NCBI GenBank assembly: GCA_016713535.1 | Contig: JADJOY010000027.1 | Span: 153,067-217,066 of the forward strand | Length of the DNA stretch: 64,000 nt | DNA from: JADJOY01 sp016713535 [NCBI: Deltaproteobacteria bacterium] | GTDB taxonomy: Bacteria; JADJOY01 | Direction: 5' to 3' | Shown here: positions 27,140 through 35,159 of the stretch, piece after piece | Position numbering within the stretch: position 1 is the stretch's first letter | Layout of the letters: the number at the start of each line of letters is the position of its first letter | Notes under the pieces: generated by a model | Database searches by the model: none | What the model saw: only the letters and a program-made list of their open reading frames with translations | What the model was told of the DNA's origin: nothing | Translations under genes and position numbers: made by a program

Positions 27140-28471
27140 TCACGCATCGGCCTCGCCGAAGAGGCCGTTCGCGGGCGGCGCAGGCGGTGGCGGGCGGGTG
27201 ACGCGCACCAGCTTCACCATCTTGTGGGTCGATTCCAGCACCTCGATCTCGTAGCCGTTCGGGGTACGCACCTGTACGCCGCACTCCGGGATCCGCCCCG
27301 CTAGCGAGATCGTGAGGCCGGCGACCGTGGTCCAGTCGTCGCTTTCGGGCAGATCGAGATCGAAGTCGCGGTTGAGCTCGCGCACCGAGGCGTCGCCGCG
27401 CGTCACCAGCTTTCCCTCGTCGACGCGCTCGACCAGCGAGGTCGAGGGCTCGTCCCAGCTGAACATCTCGCCCACCAGCTCTTCGACCAGGTCCTCGAAC
27501 GTCACGAGGCCACCGAGCCCGCCGTGCTCGTCGACCACCATCGCGATCGGGATACGCCGGCTCTGCAGGTCCTGGAGCACACGCACTGCCGGGGTCGATT
27601 CGGCGACGAAGAACGGCGGCCGGATCAGATCCTCGAGCACGACCAGCTCGCCCTCCCACGCCACATAGAGCAGGTCCTTCGTGGTGATGTAGCCGACCAC
27701 GTTGTCGAGGTCGCCATCGTAGATCGGCAGCCGAGAGTGGTGGGTCTCGAGGAGCGCGCGACGGATGTCGTCTTGCGAGGCGTCGCGCGCCAACGCGTGG
27801 ATCCGGTTACGCGGGACCATGACGTCGATCGCGGCGAGATCCCCGAAACGCAAGGCGTGGGCGGCGATCTCGCCGGCCCGCTGGTCGACCGCGCCCACGG
27901 TGGTGGCCTCGACCACGAGCTGCTCGAGCTCCTCGCGCGAGAGCCGGGCTTCGGTGAAGCTCGTCGAGTCACCGAACGGCTTCAGCACCAGATTGCTGGA
28001 GCCAGTGAGGACCCGCACCAGCGGGCGCGCGAGCCAGGAGAGCAGCCGCATCGGACGGCCGATCGCGAGGGCGTAGCGCTCCCCTGCTCGCAACGCCAGG
28101 CTCTTGGGCACCAGCTCTCCGAGCACCACCGAGAGGTACGAGATCGAGGCGACCACGATCACGAACCCGATCTCCTGCGCGTACGGGGCGAGCGCGGGGA
28201 CGCGACCGACGAGCGCGGCGAAGTCGCCCTCCATCGAGGAACCGCCGAACGCCGCGGCCGAGGCACTCACCACCGTGATCGCGATCTGCACTGTCGCCAG
28301 AAAGCGCTCGGGGGCGTTCCGCAGCGCGAGGACCGAAGCCGCGGATCCGTGGCCTTCGTCCACGAGCTGTTTGAGGCGGGTCTTGCGGATCGAGAGGACC
28401 GCGATCTCGGCTCCGGCGAAGACCGCGTTGACCGCGATCAGGGCGAGGATGATCAGGAACTCGACGAGCAT
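27140..28471 (-). CDS. CorC/HlyC-type (CNNM) membrane protein
   Basis: A 443-residue protein with an N-terminal CNNM/DUF21 domain of about four helices (MLVEFLIILALIAVNAVFAGAEIAVLSIRKTRL; FVIVVASISYLSVVLGELVPKSLAL). It continues with a CBS pair (VPRNRIHALARDASQDDIRRALLETHHSRLPIYDGDLDNVVGYITTKDLL; IPIAMVVDEHGGLGGLVTFEDLVEELVGE) and a C-terminal CorC_HlyC domain. This is the usual length and order. Family members are linked to Mg2+/Co2+ efflux and older hemolysin annotations. It lies next to glycosyltransferase and chromate genes on the same strand. Confidence 0.92.
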   Translation of the reverse strand: MLVEFLIILALIAVNAVFAGAEIAVLSIRKTRLKQLVDEGHGSAASVLALRNAPERFLATVQIAITVVSASAAAFGGSSMEGDFAALVGRVPALAPYAQEIGFVIVVASISYLSVVLGELVPKSLALRAGERYALAIGRPMRLLSWLARPLVRVLTGSSNLVLKPFGDSTSFTEARLSREELEQLVVEATTVGAVDQRAGEIAAHALRFGDLAAIDVMVPRNRIHALARDASQDDIRRALLETHHSRLPIYDGDLDNVVGYITTKDLLYVAWEGELVVLEDLIRPPFFVAESTPAVRVLQDLQSRRIPIAMVVDEHGGLGGLVTFEDLVEELVGEMFSWDEPSTSLVERVDEGKLVTRGDASVRELNRDFDLDLPESDDWTTVAGLTISLAGRIPECGVQVRTPNGYEIEVLESTHKMVKLVRVTRPPPPAPPANGLFGEADA

Positions 28472-28543
28472 GGGGACGGTCCGTCGCGCTGGGACGGAAG
28501 GAGGATAGCGCGCGGTCCGCGGCCGGTGATGCGCGACCGCCGC

Positions 28544-29722
28544 TCAGCCGGCGGCCTTGACGGCCAGGCCGAGCAGCCCGGCCGCGGCGATGACCGCCGG
28601 CTCAGGCAGCTTCTTGAGCCGGGTCAGCGCAGCGAGGGTCCCACACGCGATCAGCACGGTCGGAACGTCGATCAGCGCCCTGCGCCCGAGAACGAAGGCG
28701 GCACCGGCGATCGCGCCCGACGCCGCGGCCGTCACGCCGTCGACGAACGCCTTGACGCGCGGGTCGTGCACCGAGCGCCTGAAGTAGCGCGCCGGGATCA
28801 CGACCAGCAGGTAGCAGGGCAGGAAGGTACCCGCGGCCGCGACCACGGCGCCCAGCAACCCCGCGACCAGGTAGCCGATGAACGCGACCGTGATCACCAC
28901 CGGCCCGGGAGTGATCATCGCGACCGCAACCGCGTCGAGGAACTGGCGCTCGTCGAGCCACCCGAACTCCTTGACCACACCCCCGTGGAGGAACGGCACG
29001 ATCGCGAGGCCGCTCCCGAACACGAAGGCCCCGGCCGTCGTGAAGTAGACCGCGATCTTGCCGAGGGTCGCGGCGCTCGCGGCACCGGACAGGCCGGTGG
29101 TGAGCCCAACCAGCGGCAGCACGCCCGCCGCAACGGTCGCACGTGATGCCTTCGAGCGCACGGCGAGCGTCACCAGGCCGCACCCCACGAACAGCACCAC
29201 GCTCTCGGACTCCGTGGCAGCGGTCACGGCCGCGCACACCCCGAAGATCGCCCACAGCAGGCGGTCCTGCGCGAGCGTGGCGCGCATCAGCTTGTAGGCG
29301 CTCCGTCCCACGATCGCGATCACCGCGGCGCCGATCCCGTAGAACGCGCCCTGCATCCAGCCGATGCCGCCGTAGTGGACGTACACGACCGCGATCGCCA
29401 GCACCATGAAGAACGAGGGAAGCACGAACGCGAGCGCGACCAGCGTCGCGCCGAGGACACCGTGGCGCAGCCAACCGAGGTAGATCGCGAGCTGCGCGGC
29501 GAGTGGTCCCGGCGCGAGCTGCGCGAGCGCCAGGCCCTCGCGGAAATCCTTCACCGAGATCCAACCCCGGCTCTCGACGAGGTCGTGCTGCATGTACCCG
29601 ACGAGCGCGATCGGCCCTCCGAAGCCAAAGGTGCCGAGTCGCAGGAAGTAGCCGAGCAGTTCGCGCAGCGAGTAACGCGCCTCCTCGCATGGTTCGGACG
29701 CGGCCGGGTCATGCGCTTCCAT
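28544..29722 (-). CDS. chrA: Chromate transporter ChrA
   Basis: A 392-residue, roughly ten-helix CHR-family protein made of two homologous halves. Both copies of the chromate-transporter signature are visible: FLRLGTFGFGGPIALVGYMQHDLVE...EGLALAQLAPGPLAAQLAIYLG, and FTTAGAFVFGSGLAIVPFLHGGVV...FLDAVAVAMITPGPVVITVAFIGY. ChrA exports chromate from the cytoplasm. ATG 29722 follows GGAGAC and lies just beyond the end of chrB, so the two are co-transcribed. Confidence 0.94.
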   Translation of the reverse strand: MEAHDPAASEPCEEARYSLRELLGYFLRLGTFGFGGPIALVGYMQHDLVESRGWISVKDFREGLALAQLAPGPLAAQLAIYLGWLRHGVLGATLVALAFVLPSFFMVLAIAVVYVHYGGIGWMQGAFYGIGAAVIAIVGRSAYKLMRATLAQDRLLWAIFGVCAAVTAATESESVVLFVGCGLVTLAVRSKASRATVAAGVLPLVGLTTGLSGAASAATLGKIAVYFTTAGAFVFGSGLAIVPFLHGGVVKEFGWLDERQFLDAVAVAMITPGPVVITVAFIGYLVAGLLGAVVAAAGTFLPCYLLVVIPARYFRRSVHDPRVKAFVDGVTAAASGAIAGAAFVLGRRALIDVPTVLIACGTLAALTRLKKLPEPAVIAAAGLLGLAVKAAG

Positions 29723-29742
29723 GCTCAGGTCTCCGTGAAGCC

Positions 29743-30728
29743 TCAGCCACCGCGGCGGCGGAAGCTCTCGAGCAGGGCCTCGAGCACGACGGCTCCGCGG
29801 CGCAGCCCGCGTCGTCGTCGCTCGTCGAACGGGTGATGCCGTCGAGCACTCGCTCGAGGCCGGGCACTTCGGGGCGTGCGACCTTGCCGTCGCGCAGGTC
29901 GAGCTCGTGAACGATGTGAGCGAGCGGCACCAGCGCCGGCTCGTCCAGGCCGAAGTCGCGTATCAGCACCTCGAAGGTGCAGAGCTCGCCGTCGTGGGTG
30001 AACTCCGCCTCGAACATGTCGAAGCGGACCTCTCCGGGCGCCCGGCGGTGGTCCGAGGACCCCACGAACCGGAACCGGGCCTGCGGGTCGATGTGCGCGC
30101 GAACCAGCCAAGCGCTGGCGATCCGGTCGACGTGCACGCCCGCCCGCGTGACCCAGGTCCTGCCGCGATAGGCGGCTCGATCGACCCTGGACCCGGTTCC
30201 CGGCGCGCGAGGCGGGGTCACCGGCGCCAGCCGCCCCTCGATGTCGCGGAGCAGCCCGTCGACGGCCTCACGGCCGGGGGCTCCGAAGAAGTCGATCGAC
30301 GCGACGTGCGTCGCGCGCCGTCTGAGACGCATCAGGGCGCTCTCGACGCGCGCGGCCACCTCCGCGGGCAGTGCTCGACGCGCGCGCCGGTGACCGAGGC
30401 CGCGCAGCAGCGTTCGCGCCTCGTCCGCGAGCTCGCGGTAGTCGGCCTCTCGGGCGGACACGAACGCGGAGCGCAGGTGCGCGTCCGTCAGTCCGTCGAC
30501 GAGGCGCGCCTCGACGACGGAGGCCTCGCCCCCGACGTCCACGATCTGTCGGCGAGTCCACTCGAAGTCCTCTCGCGCCTGATCGCTGGCCGGGAGCGCG
30601 TAGACGGAGTTCTTGATCGCCACGGCACCGATCGACTGGAGGCGTCGCCACACCTTGACCCGCACGTACGGCGGGCGCGGCGGGATCTGATGGATCAACA
30701 GCAGCCAGGGATCGCTCTCGGGCTTCAT
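29743..30728 (-). CDS. chrB: Chromate-resistance protein ChrB (frameshifted near its end)
   Basis: The N-terminal half (WLLLIHQIPPRPPYVRVKVWRRLQSIGAVAIKNSVYALP) and the C-terminal half (RTWVTRAGVHVDRIASAWLVRAHIDPQARFRFV, FDMFEAEFTHDGELCTFEVLI) are typical of ChrB. One base is missing near 29808. Restoring it gives STSDDDA followed by LRRGAVVLEALLESFRRRGG and a stop at 29743, 328 residues in all; uncorrected, the frame runs into chrA to 29709. ChrB is a chromate-responsive regulator or accessory of chrA. It is divergent from the BlaI-type operon. Confidence 0.9.
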
Positions 30729-30858
30729 GCGCGCTGATGTAACAGCTGTATCTGAATGCTAGCAACTGAACTTACGCGGAAGGTGGCGCGTCGGCCGCGG
30801 CCCGCCGCGATCGGCACGCCGGCCCGACTCGCCGCACGGCGCAGGGCATCGACGACCC

Positions 30859-30876
30859 TACTATTGACGATCGTAG
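30859..30876. promoter_or_regulatory. Candidate BlaI-type operator
   Basis: TACTATTGACGATCGTAG lies 25 bp before the blaI-like ATG and has CTAC/GTAG outer half-sites. Fifteen of its 18 bases recur at 32339-32356. BlaI/MecI-type repressors bind dyads of similar size in their own promoters. The 172-bp gap to chrB also has to hold the chrBA promoter. Confidence 0.45.
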
Positions 30877-30900
30877 CGGCGCCGCTTTACACCATCGCGA

Positions 30901-31296
30901 ATGCGCTCCTTTCGCGACGCGACTCGGGTCCTGGGCGCGCTCGAGGAGCGCGTCATGGAAGCGATGTGGAACGGCGGGCCTGCCTCCGTGCGGGAGCTGG
31001 CGAGCCGCCTTCCCGGTTCGGCGCTCGCGTACACCACGGTGATGACCACCCTGGACCGCCTGTTCAAGAAGGGTCTGCTCACCCGGGAGCGTGTCGGACA
31101 GGCGTTCGTCTACCGGGCCGCGCTCGACCGTGACGGGTACCGGCAGCGCTTGATCGAGGCCGCGGTCGGCGAGCTCGTCGACCGCGCGCCCGACGCGGTC
31201 CTCGCGGCCTTCGTCGACACCGCGGCGGCGCTGGACGAGCACAACCTGCTGCGCCTCGAGCGGCTGATCGCCGAGCGCAAGCGGAAGCCGAAGTGA
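30901..31296 (+). CDS. BlaI/MecI/CopY-family repressor
   Basis: A 131-residue winged-helix repressor. The N-terminus shows LGALEERVMEAMWNGGPASVRELASRLPGSALAYTTVMTTLDRLFKKGLLTRERVGQAFVYRA, the full BlaI DNA-binding domain, followed by a helical dimerisation region. It is the first gene of a metal-efflux operon and overlaps the next gene by one base (TGATG). In this family an M56 membrane peptidase triggers repressor loss, and such a gene follows directly. Control of the efflux genes by this protein is inferred. Confidence 0.92.
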   Translation: MRSFRDATRVLGALEERVMEAMWNGGPASVRELASRLPGSALAYTTVMTTLDRLFKKGLLTRERVGQAFVYRAALDRDGYRQRLIEAAVGELVDRAPDAVLAAFVDTAAALDEHNLLRLERLIAERKRKPK

Positions 31297-32297
31297 TGGA
31301 ACCGGCGAGCCTGCTCCGTTTCGTGGCCATCGGCGCCGCCACGTGGCTCTCGGTCGCGGCGACCGTGGGGACCACGGTCCTGGTCCTGCGGCCGTGGCTG
31401 CGGCGGTTCGGCCCCAGCGTCGAGCGCGTCGCCGCGGCGACCGCCCTGGTGGCCGGCCCCGTCGTCGCGGTCGCGCTGGTCGGGTTGCTCGTGACCCACT
31501 CCGCGCTGGCGCCGCTCACCCCGGCCGGCGACCACTGCCTCGACCATCCGCACATCGCACACCTGTGCCTGCGACACGCGGGCGCCGCGACCGGCGGAGT
31601 CACGATCGACCTGCTCGCGGTCGCTTCTCTGACCGCGGCGGTCTGGATCGCCGTCCGTAAGCGCCGCCGCGATCGCACCAAGGCCGCCGCGGTGAGCGCG
31701 CTCGCGCAGGCGGCATCGCCGCCGGTCGAGCTGCCCGGTGTGCAGGTCCTCCGCGTCGATTCGGCGCAGCCGTTCTGCATCGTGACCGGACCGACGTCCC
31801 GTCCGCGCATCCTGGTGTCGACGGCTGCGTGGTCGGCCGTGAGCCCCGAGGAGCGCGACGCGATGCTCGCCCACGAGCTCTCCCACGTCCGCCACGGCGA
31901 TCTGAGCACGGTCACGGCTCTCGGCTGGTGTGCCGCGCTGGGTTTCCCCGGGATCGGTCGGCGCCTCCTGCAAGGCTGGCGGGACGCGAGCGAGCGCCTC
32001 GCCGACCGAGCCGCCGCGCGGTCGAGCAGCCCGTCCGCGGTCGCCGCCGCGCTGCTGGCCATCACGCGCGCCTCACGCGGACCCGCGCTGGCACTGCCCG
32101 CCCTGTCCTTCGCGTCTCCGGCCGAGTCCCTCGCGCGGCGCATCGAGGAGCTGCTCGACCCGACCCCGGACTCGCCGTCGCTGGCGCGCCGCGCCTCCGT
32201 GGCGGTCTGGACGACCACCTGCGTCGGCCTGCTCCTCGCCGCACGGCACGCCGCGACCCTGCACCATCACCTCGAGCGCCTCCTCGGGACGGTCTGA
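31296..32297 (+). CDS. M56-family (BlaR1-like) sensor peptidase
   Basis: A 333-residue membrane protein with several helices and the zinc-protease motif HELSH (MLAHELSHVRHGD). The C-terminal penicillin-binding sensor domain of BlaR1 is absent. Instead, between the second and third helices lies a short cluster, DHCLDHPHIAHLCLRHAG (about residues 79-95), with five or more histidines and two cysteines. This could bind a metal ion outside the membrane. The protein presumably cleaves, or signals loss of, the BlaI-type repressor encoded just upstream. Confidence 0.85.
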   Translation: MEPASLLRFVAIGAATWLSVAATVGTTVLVLRPWLRRFGPSVERVAAATALVAGPVVAVALVGLLVTHSALAPLTPAGDHCLDHPHIAHLCLRHAGAATGGVTIDLLAVASLTAAVWIAVRKRRRDRTKAAAVSALAQAASPPVELPGVQVLRVDSAQPFCIVTGPTSRPRILVSTAAWSAVSPEERDAMLAHELSHVRHGDLSTVTALGWCAALGFPGIGRRLLQGWRDASERLADRAAARSSSPSAVAAALLAITRASRGPALALPALSFASPAESLARRIEELLDPTPDSPSLARRASVAVWTTTCVGLLLAARHAATLHHHLERLLGTV

Positions 32298-32298
32298 C

Positions 32299-33562
32299 AT
32301 GGGATTCTCTCGAATCGGCTTGGTCGCTTGCGCGCTTGTACTATCGACGCTAGTAGCCGGCCGAAGCGCGCATGGAGCCGGCGCCTCCGCGTCACCAGCC
32401 GCGGTCACCCTCGGTGAGTTCGTGAGCCGATGGCGGTCCGCCGATCCACGGCTCGACGTCACGCGCGCTCGGGTGGAGGTGGCCCGCTCGGCCGCGACCG
32501 AGGCGTCGGCCTGGCCCAACCCGACACTGTCGTATCAGCGCGAAGAGGTCGAGGTCGGCAGCGAGACGTCCGTCGACGAGTTCGTCGAGGTCGGCATCCC
32601 GGTCTCGCTCTCGGGCCGGCGCGGGCTGCTCGGCGAGGCCGCGCACGAGGAGGCCGAGGCGGCCTCCTCGCCGCCGATCGGGCCGCGTGGCTGCTCGAGG
32701 CCGAGGCGCGCACCGCTTACTACGGCGCTGCACGCGCCCGCATGCGGCTCGAGGTCCTCTCCTCCGCCCGCGACCAGCTCGCCGACCTGGTCCGCGGCGC
32801 GCGCGAGCGCGTCGAGCAGGGCGACGCCGCGGCGCACGAGCTGATCCGGCTCGAGCTCGAGCAATCGGCCGTCGAACGAGTCGCCAGCGACGAGGCGTCG
32901 GCGCTCGCCGATTCCCGCCGCCACCTCGGACGTCTGGCCGGGCACCCCGAAGCGCCGCTCGACGCCGCGGACGATCTCACGCTGCCCGACCCGATTCCGG
33001 GCGCCGACGGCGAGCGCGCCGCGCCACCCCGGACGGGAGAGCTCGACGCCGCGTCGCGGAGCGTGCGCGCCGCCGAGCTGCGCGAGGGCGCCGCGCAACG
33101 GTGGTGGATCCCGATCTCGACGTCACCGGCGGCATCAAGGCGAGCCGGGTCGGCCGCGAGGACGACGTCGGCTACGTGGTCGGAGTGGCGCTCGAGCTGC
33201 CGTTGCTCGATCAGCGCGGCGCCGCGCGCGCGCGGGCCGCCAGCGAGCTCGTCATCGCCACGGCCGAGCAGCGGACGCTCCGCGCCGAGGTCGCCTCCGA
33301 TCTCGAGATCGCGCGCTCCCGGTTCCGGACGTCCGAGGAGCGCGCCCGCCAGCTCGTCACGAGCGCGGCGCCGCGTGCCACCGCGCTCATCGACCAGGCG
33401 CGCCTGCGCTGGCGGGAGGGCGAAAGTCCGACCTTCGAGCTCGTCGATGCCTGGCGCACGTTCGTCGACGTGAAGCTCGAGGTGATCGAGCGACTCCACG
33501 AGGCCCGGCTCGCCGAGCTGGCGCTCGCCACGGCGGGCGGGGCTCCGCTGGACACGAAGTGA
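32299..33562 (+). CDS. TolC/CzcC-type outer-membrane efflux protein (two frameshifts)
   Basis: ATG 32299 starts a signal peptide (LVACALVLSTLVAGRSAHGAGA). The frame then reads VTLGEFVSRWRSADPRLDVTRARVEVARSAATEASAWPNPTLSYQREEVE, the usual outer-membrane efflux protein start. One base is missing near 32665 and one near 33110 (CCC shortened). Restoring both joins LLAADRAAWLLEAEARTAYYGAA and DPDLDVTGGIKASR into a 421-residue protein. It would form the outer-membrane channel of the RND pump encoded downstream. The next gene starts within about 25 bp. Confidence 0.85.
32339..32356. promoter_or_regulatory. Second copy of the BlaI-type operator motif, inside the gene
   Basis: TACTATCGACGCTAGTAG matches the site at 30859-30876 at 15 of 18 positions and has TACTA/TAGTA dyad ends. 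It lies in the signal-peptide codons of the TolC-like gene, so it may be an internal regulatory site or chance. Confidence 0.3.
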
Positions 33563-33585
33563 CCCCATCCGAGAGGTGTCAGGCC

Positions 33586-35157
33586 ATGTCCTCCGTCTTG
33601 CTGATCGCGCTCACCTTGCTCCTCGCGTCGTGCGATCACGACCACGGCCATCCGCACCCGCACGAGCCGGACTCTGCCCACGGGCACGCCGACGACGAGG
33701 AGCGTCCGACGCTCTCGGTGACCGCCTGGAGCGACGACCTCGAGCTCTTCGCGGAGCTGCCCGCGCTGGTCGTCGGGGAGGAGTCTGCGTTCGCCGCGCA
33801 CGTCACGGTGCTGGACGGCTTCCGCCCGGCGCGCGAAGGCGCGGTCACCGCGGAGCTACGCGCCGCCGACGGCGTGCTGGTGGTCGGCACGGTGCGCGAG
33901 GTCGCGCGTCCGGGGATCTTCCGGCCGGCGCTCACTCCGCGCGTGGCGGGCCCGTGCGAGCTGCGGCTCGTGGTCGAGCACGGCGGAAGGCAGGAGTCCT
34001 TCGCGGTCCCCGACTGCAAGGTGTTCACGAGCCGGTCCGAGGCGCGCCAGGCGATCGCCGAGGACGAGCCCGCCGGGCGCATCACCTACCTCAAGGAGCA
34101 AGCGTGGGTCACCGAGTTCGGCACGCTCGCCGCGGCCGAACGCACGCTCGAGCCGAGCCTCCACGCGCACGGCGAGATCCGCCCCGTCGCCGCGCGCGAA
34201 GCCCAGATCGCGGCCCCGGTCGGTGGGCGCCTGCGCCTCGCGGACCCGCCACCCACCGTGGGCTCGCTCGCGGCCCAAGGTCAGGTCCTCGGCCACCTCG
34301 TGCCGTGGGTCGAGGGGACGGCGGGCCGGCGCTCGCTCGAGGCCGAGGTCGGCTCCGCGCGCGCCGAGCTCGACGCTGCTCGCGCCCAGCGCGAACGCGC
34401 CGACAGGCTCCACGGCGGCGGCACGGTTCCGCTGCGGCAGGTGGAGGAGGCCCGCGCGAGGGAGCGGGCCGCGGAGGCGGCGTGGGTGGCTGCCACCGGC
34501 CGCCTGGAGCAGTACCGCTCCGGCGTCTCGGGCAAGGCCGCGCAGGGCGGCTCGGAGATCGAGATCCGCGCGCCGCTGACCGGCACGGTGGTCGCCGCGG
34601 CGGCGGTCTCCGGTCAGACGGTCGCGGCGGGCGAGGCGCTGTTCGGAATCGTCGACCTGTCCCGGGTGTGGGTGGTCGCGCGCGTGTTCGAGCCGGACAT
34701 CCCGCGAGTGCTCGCGGCCCGGGACGCCTGGTTCACCGTGGCGGGGAACGCGGACGCGATCCGCGTCGCCGAGCACGACGGACGGCGGGTCACGGTCGGC
34801 CACATCGTCGACCCCGCCAATCGCACCGTGCCGGTCGTCTTCGAGATCGCGAACCCCGGCGGCGCGCTCCGCATCGGACAGTTCGCCGAGGTCCATCTCG
34901 CGGTCGGCGACCCCGTGACCGCGGTGGCGATCCCCGAGGACGCGCTCCTCGACGATGGCGGGCGGCCGGTCGCCTACGTGCAGGTGGAGGGCGAATCCTT
35001 CGAGCGCAGACCGCTCAGGCTCGGCATCCGCGACCGAGGCTGGGTGCAGGTGGTCGAGGGCATCGCGAGCGGCGAGCGGGTCGTGACGCGCGGCGCCTAC
35101 GAGGTGAAGCTCGCCGCGAGCAGCGGCTCCATCCCCGCTCACGGACACGCGCACTGA
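33586..35157 (+). CDS. RND efflux periplasmic adaptor (CusB/CzcB-type lipoprotein)
   Basis: ATG 33586, preceded by GAGAGG, gives a 523-residue protein; a GTG at 33559 is possible but less likely. The lipobox LLLASC is followed by a histidine-rich segment, DHDHGHPHPHEPDSAHGHADD, and the C-terminus ends HGHAH. The body has the adaptor order: beta-barrel and lipoyl halves (AAPVGGRLRLADPPPTVGSLAAQGQVLGHLVPW; IRAPLTGTVVAAAAVSGQTVAAGEALFGIVDLSRVWVVARVFEPD) around a coiled-coil hairpin (SARAELDAARAQRERADRL). It links inner- and outer-membrane parts of the pump and may collect metal ions. Confidence 0.9.
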   Translation: MSSVLLIALTLLLASCDHDHGHPHPHEPDSAHGHADDEERPTLSVTAWSDDLELFAELPALVVGEESAFAAHVTVLDGFRPAREGAVTAELRAADGVLVVGTVREVARPGIFRPALTPRVAGPCELRLVVEHGGRQESFAVPDCKVFTSRSEARQAIAEDEPAGRITYLKEQAWVTEFGTLAAAERTLEPSLHAHGEIRPVAAREAQIAAPVGGRLRLADPPPTVGSLAAQGQVLGHLVPWVEGTAGRRSLEAEVGSARAELDAARAQRERADRLHGGGTVPLRQVEEARARERAAEAAWVAATGRLEQYRSGVSGKAAQGGSEIEIRAPLTGTVVAAAAVSGQTVAAGEALFGIVDLSRVWVVARVFEPDIPRVLAARDAWFTVAGNADAIRVAEHDGRRVTVGHIVDPANRTVPVVFEIANPGGALRIGQFAEVHLAVGDPVTAVAIPEDALLDDGGRPVAYVQVEGESFERRPLRLGIRDRGWVQVVEGIASGERVVTRGAYEVKLAASSGSIPAHGHAH

Positions 35158-35159
35158 CC

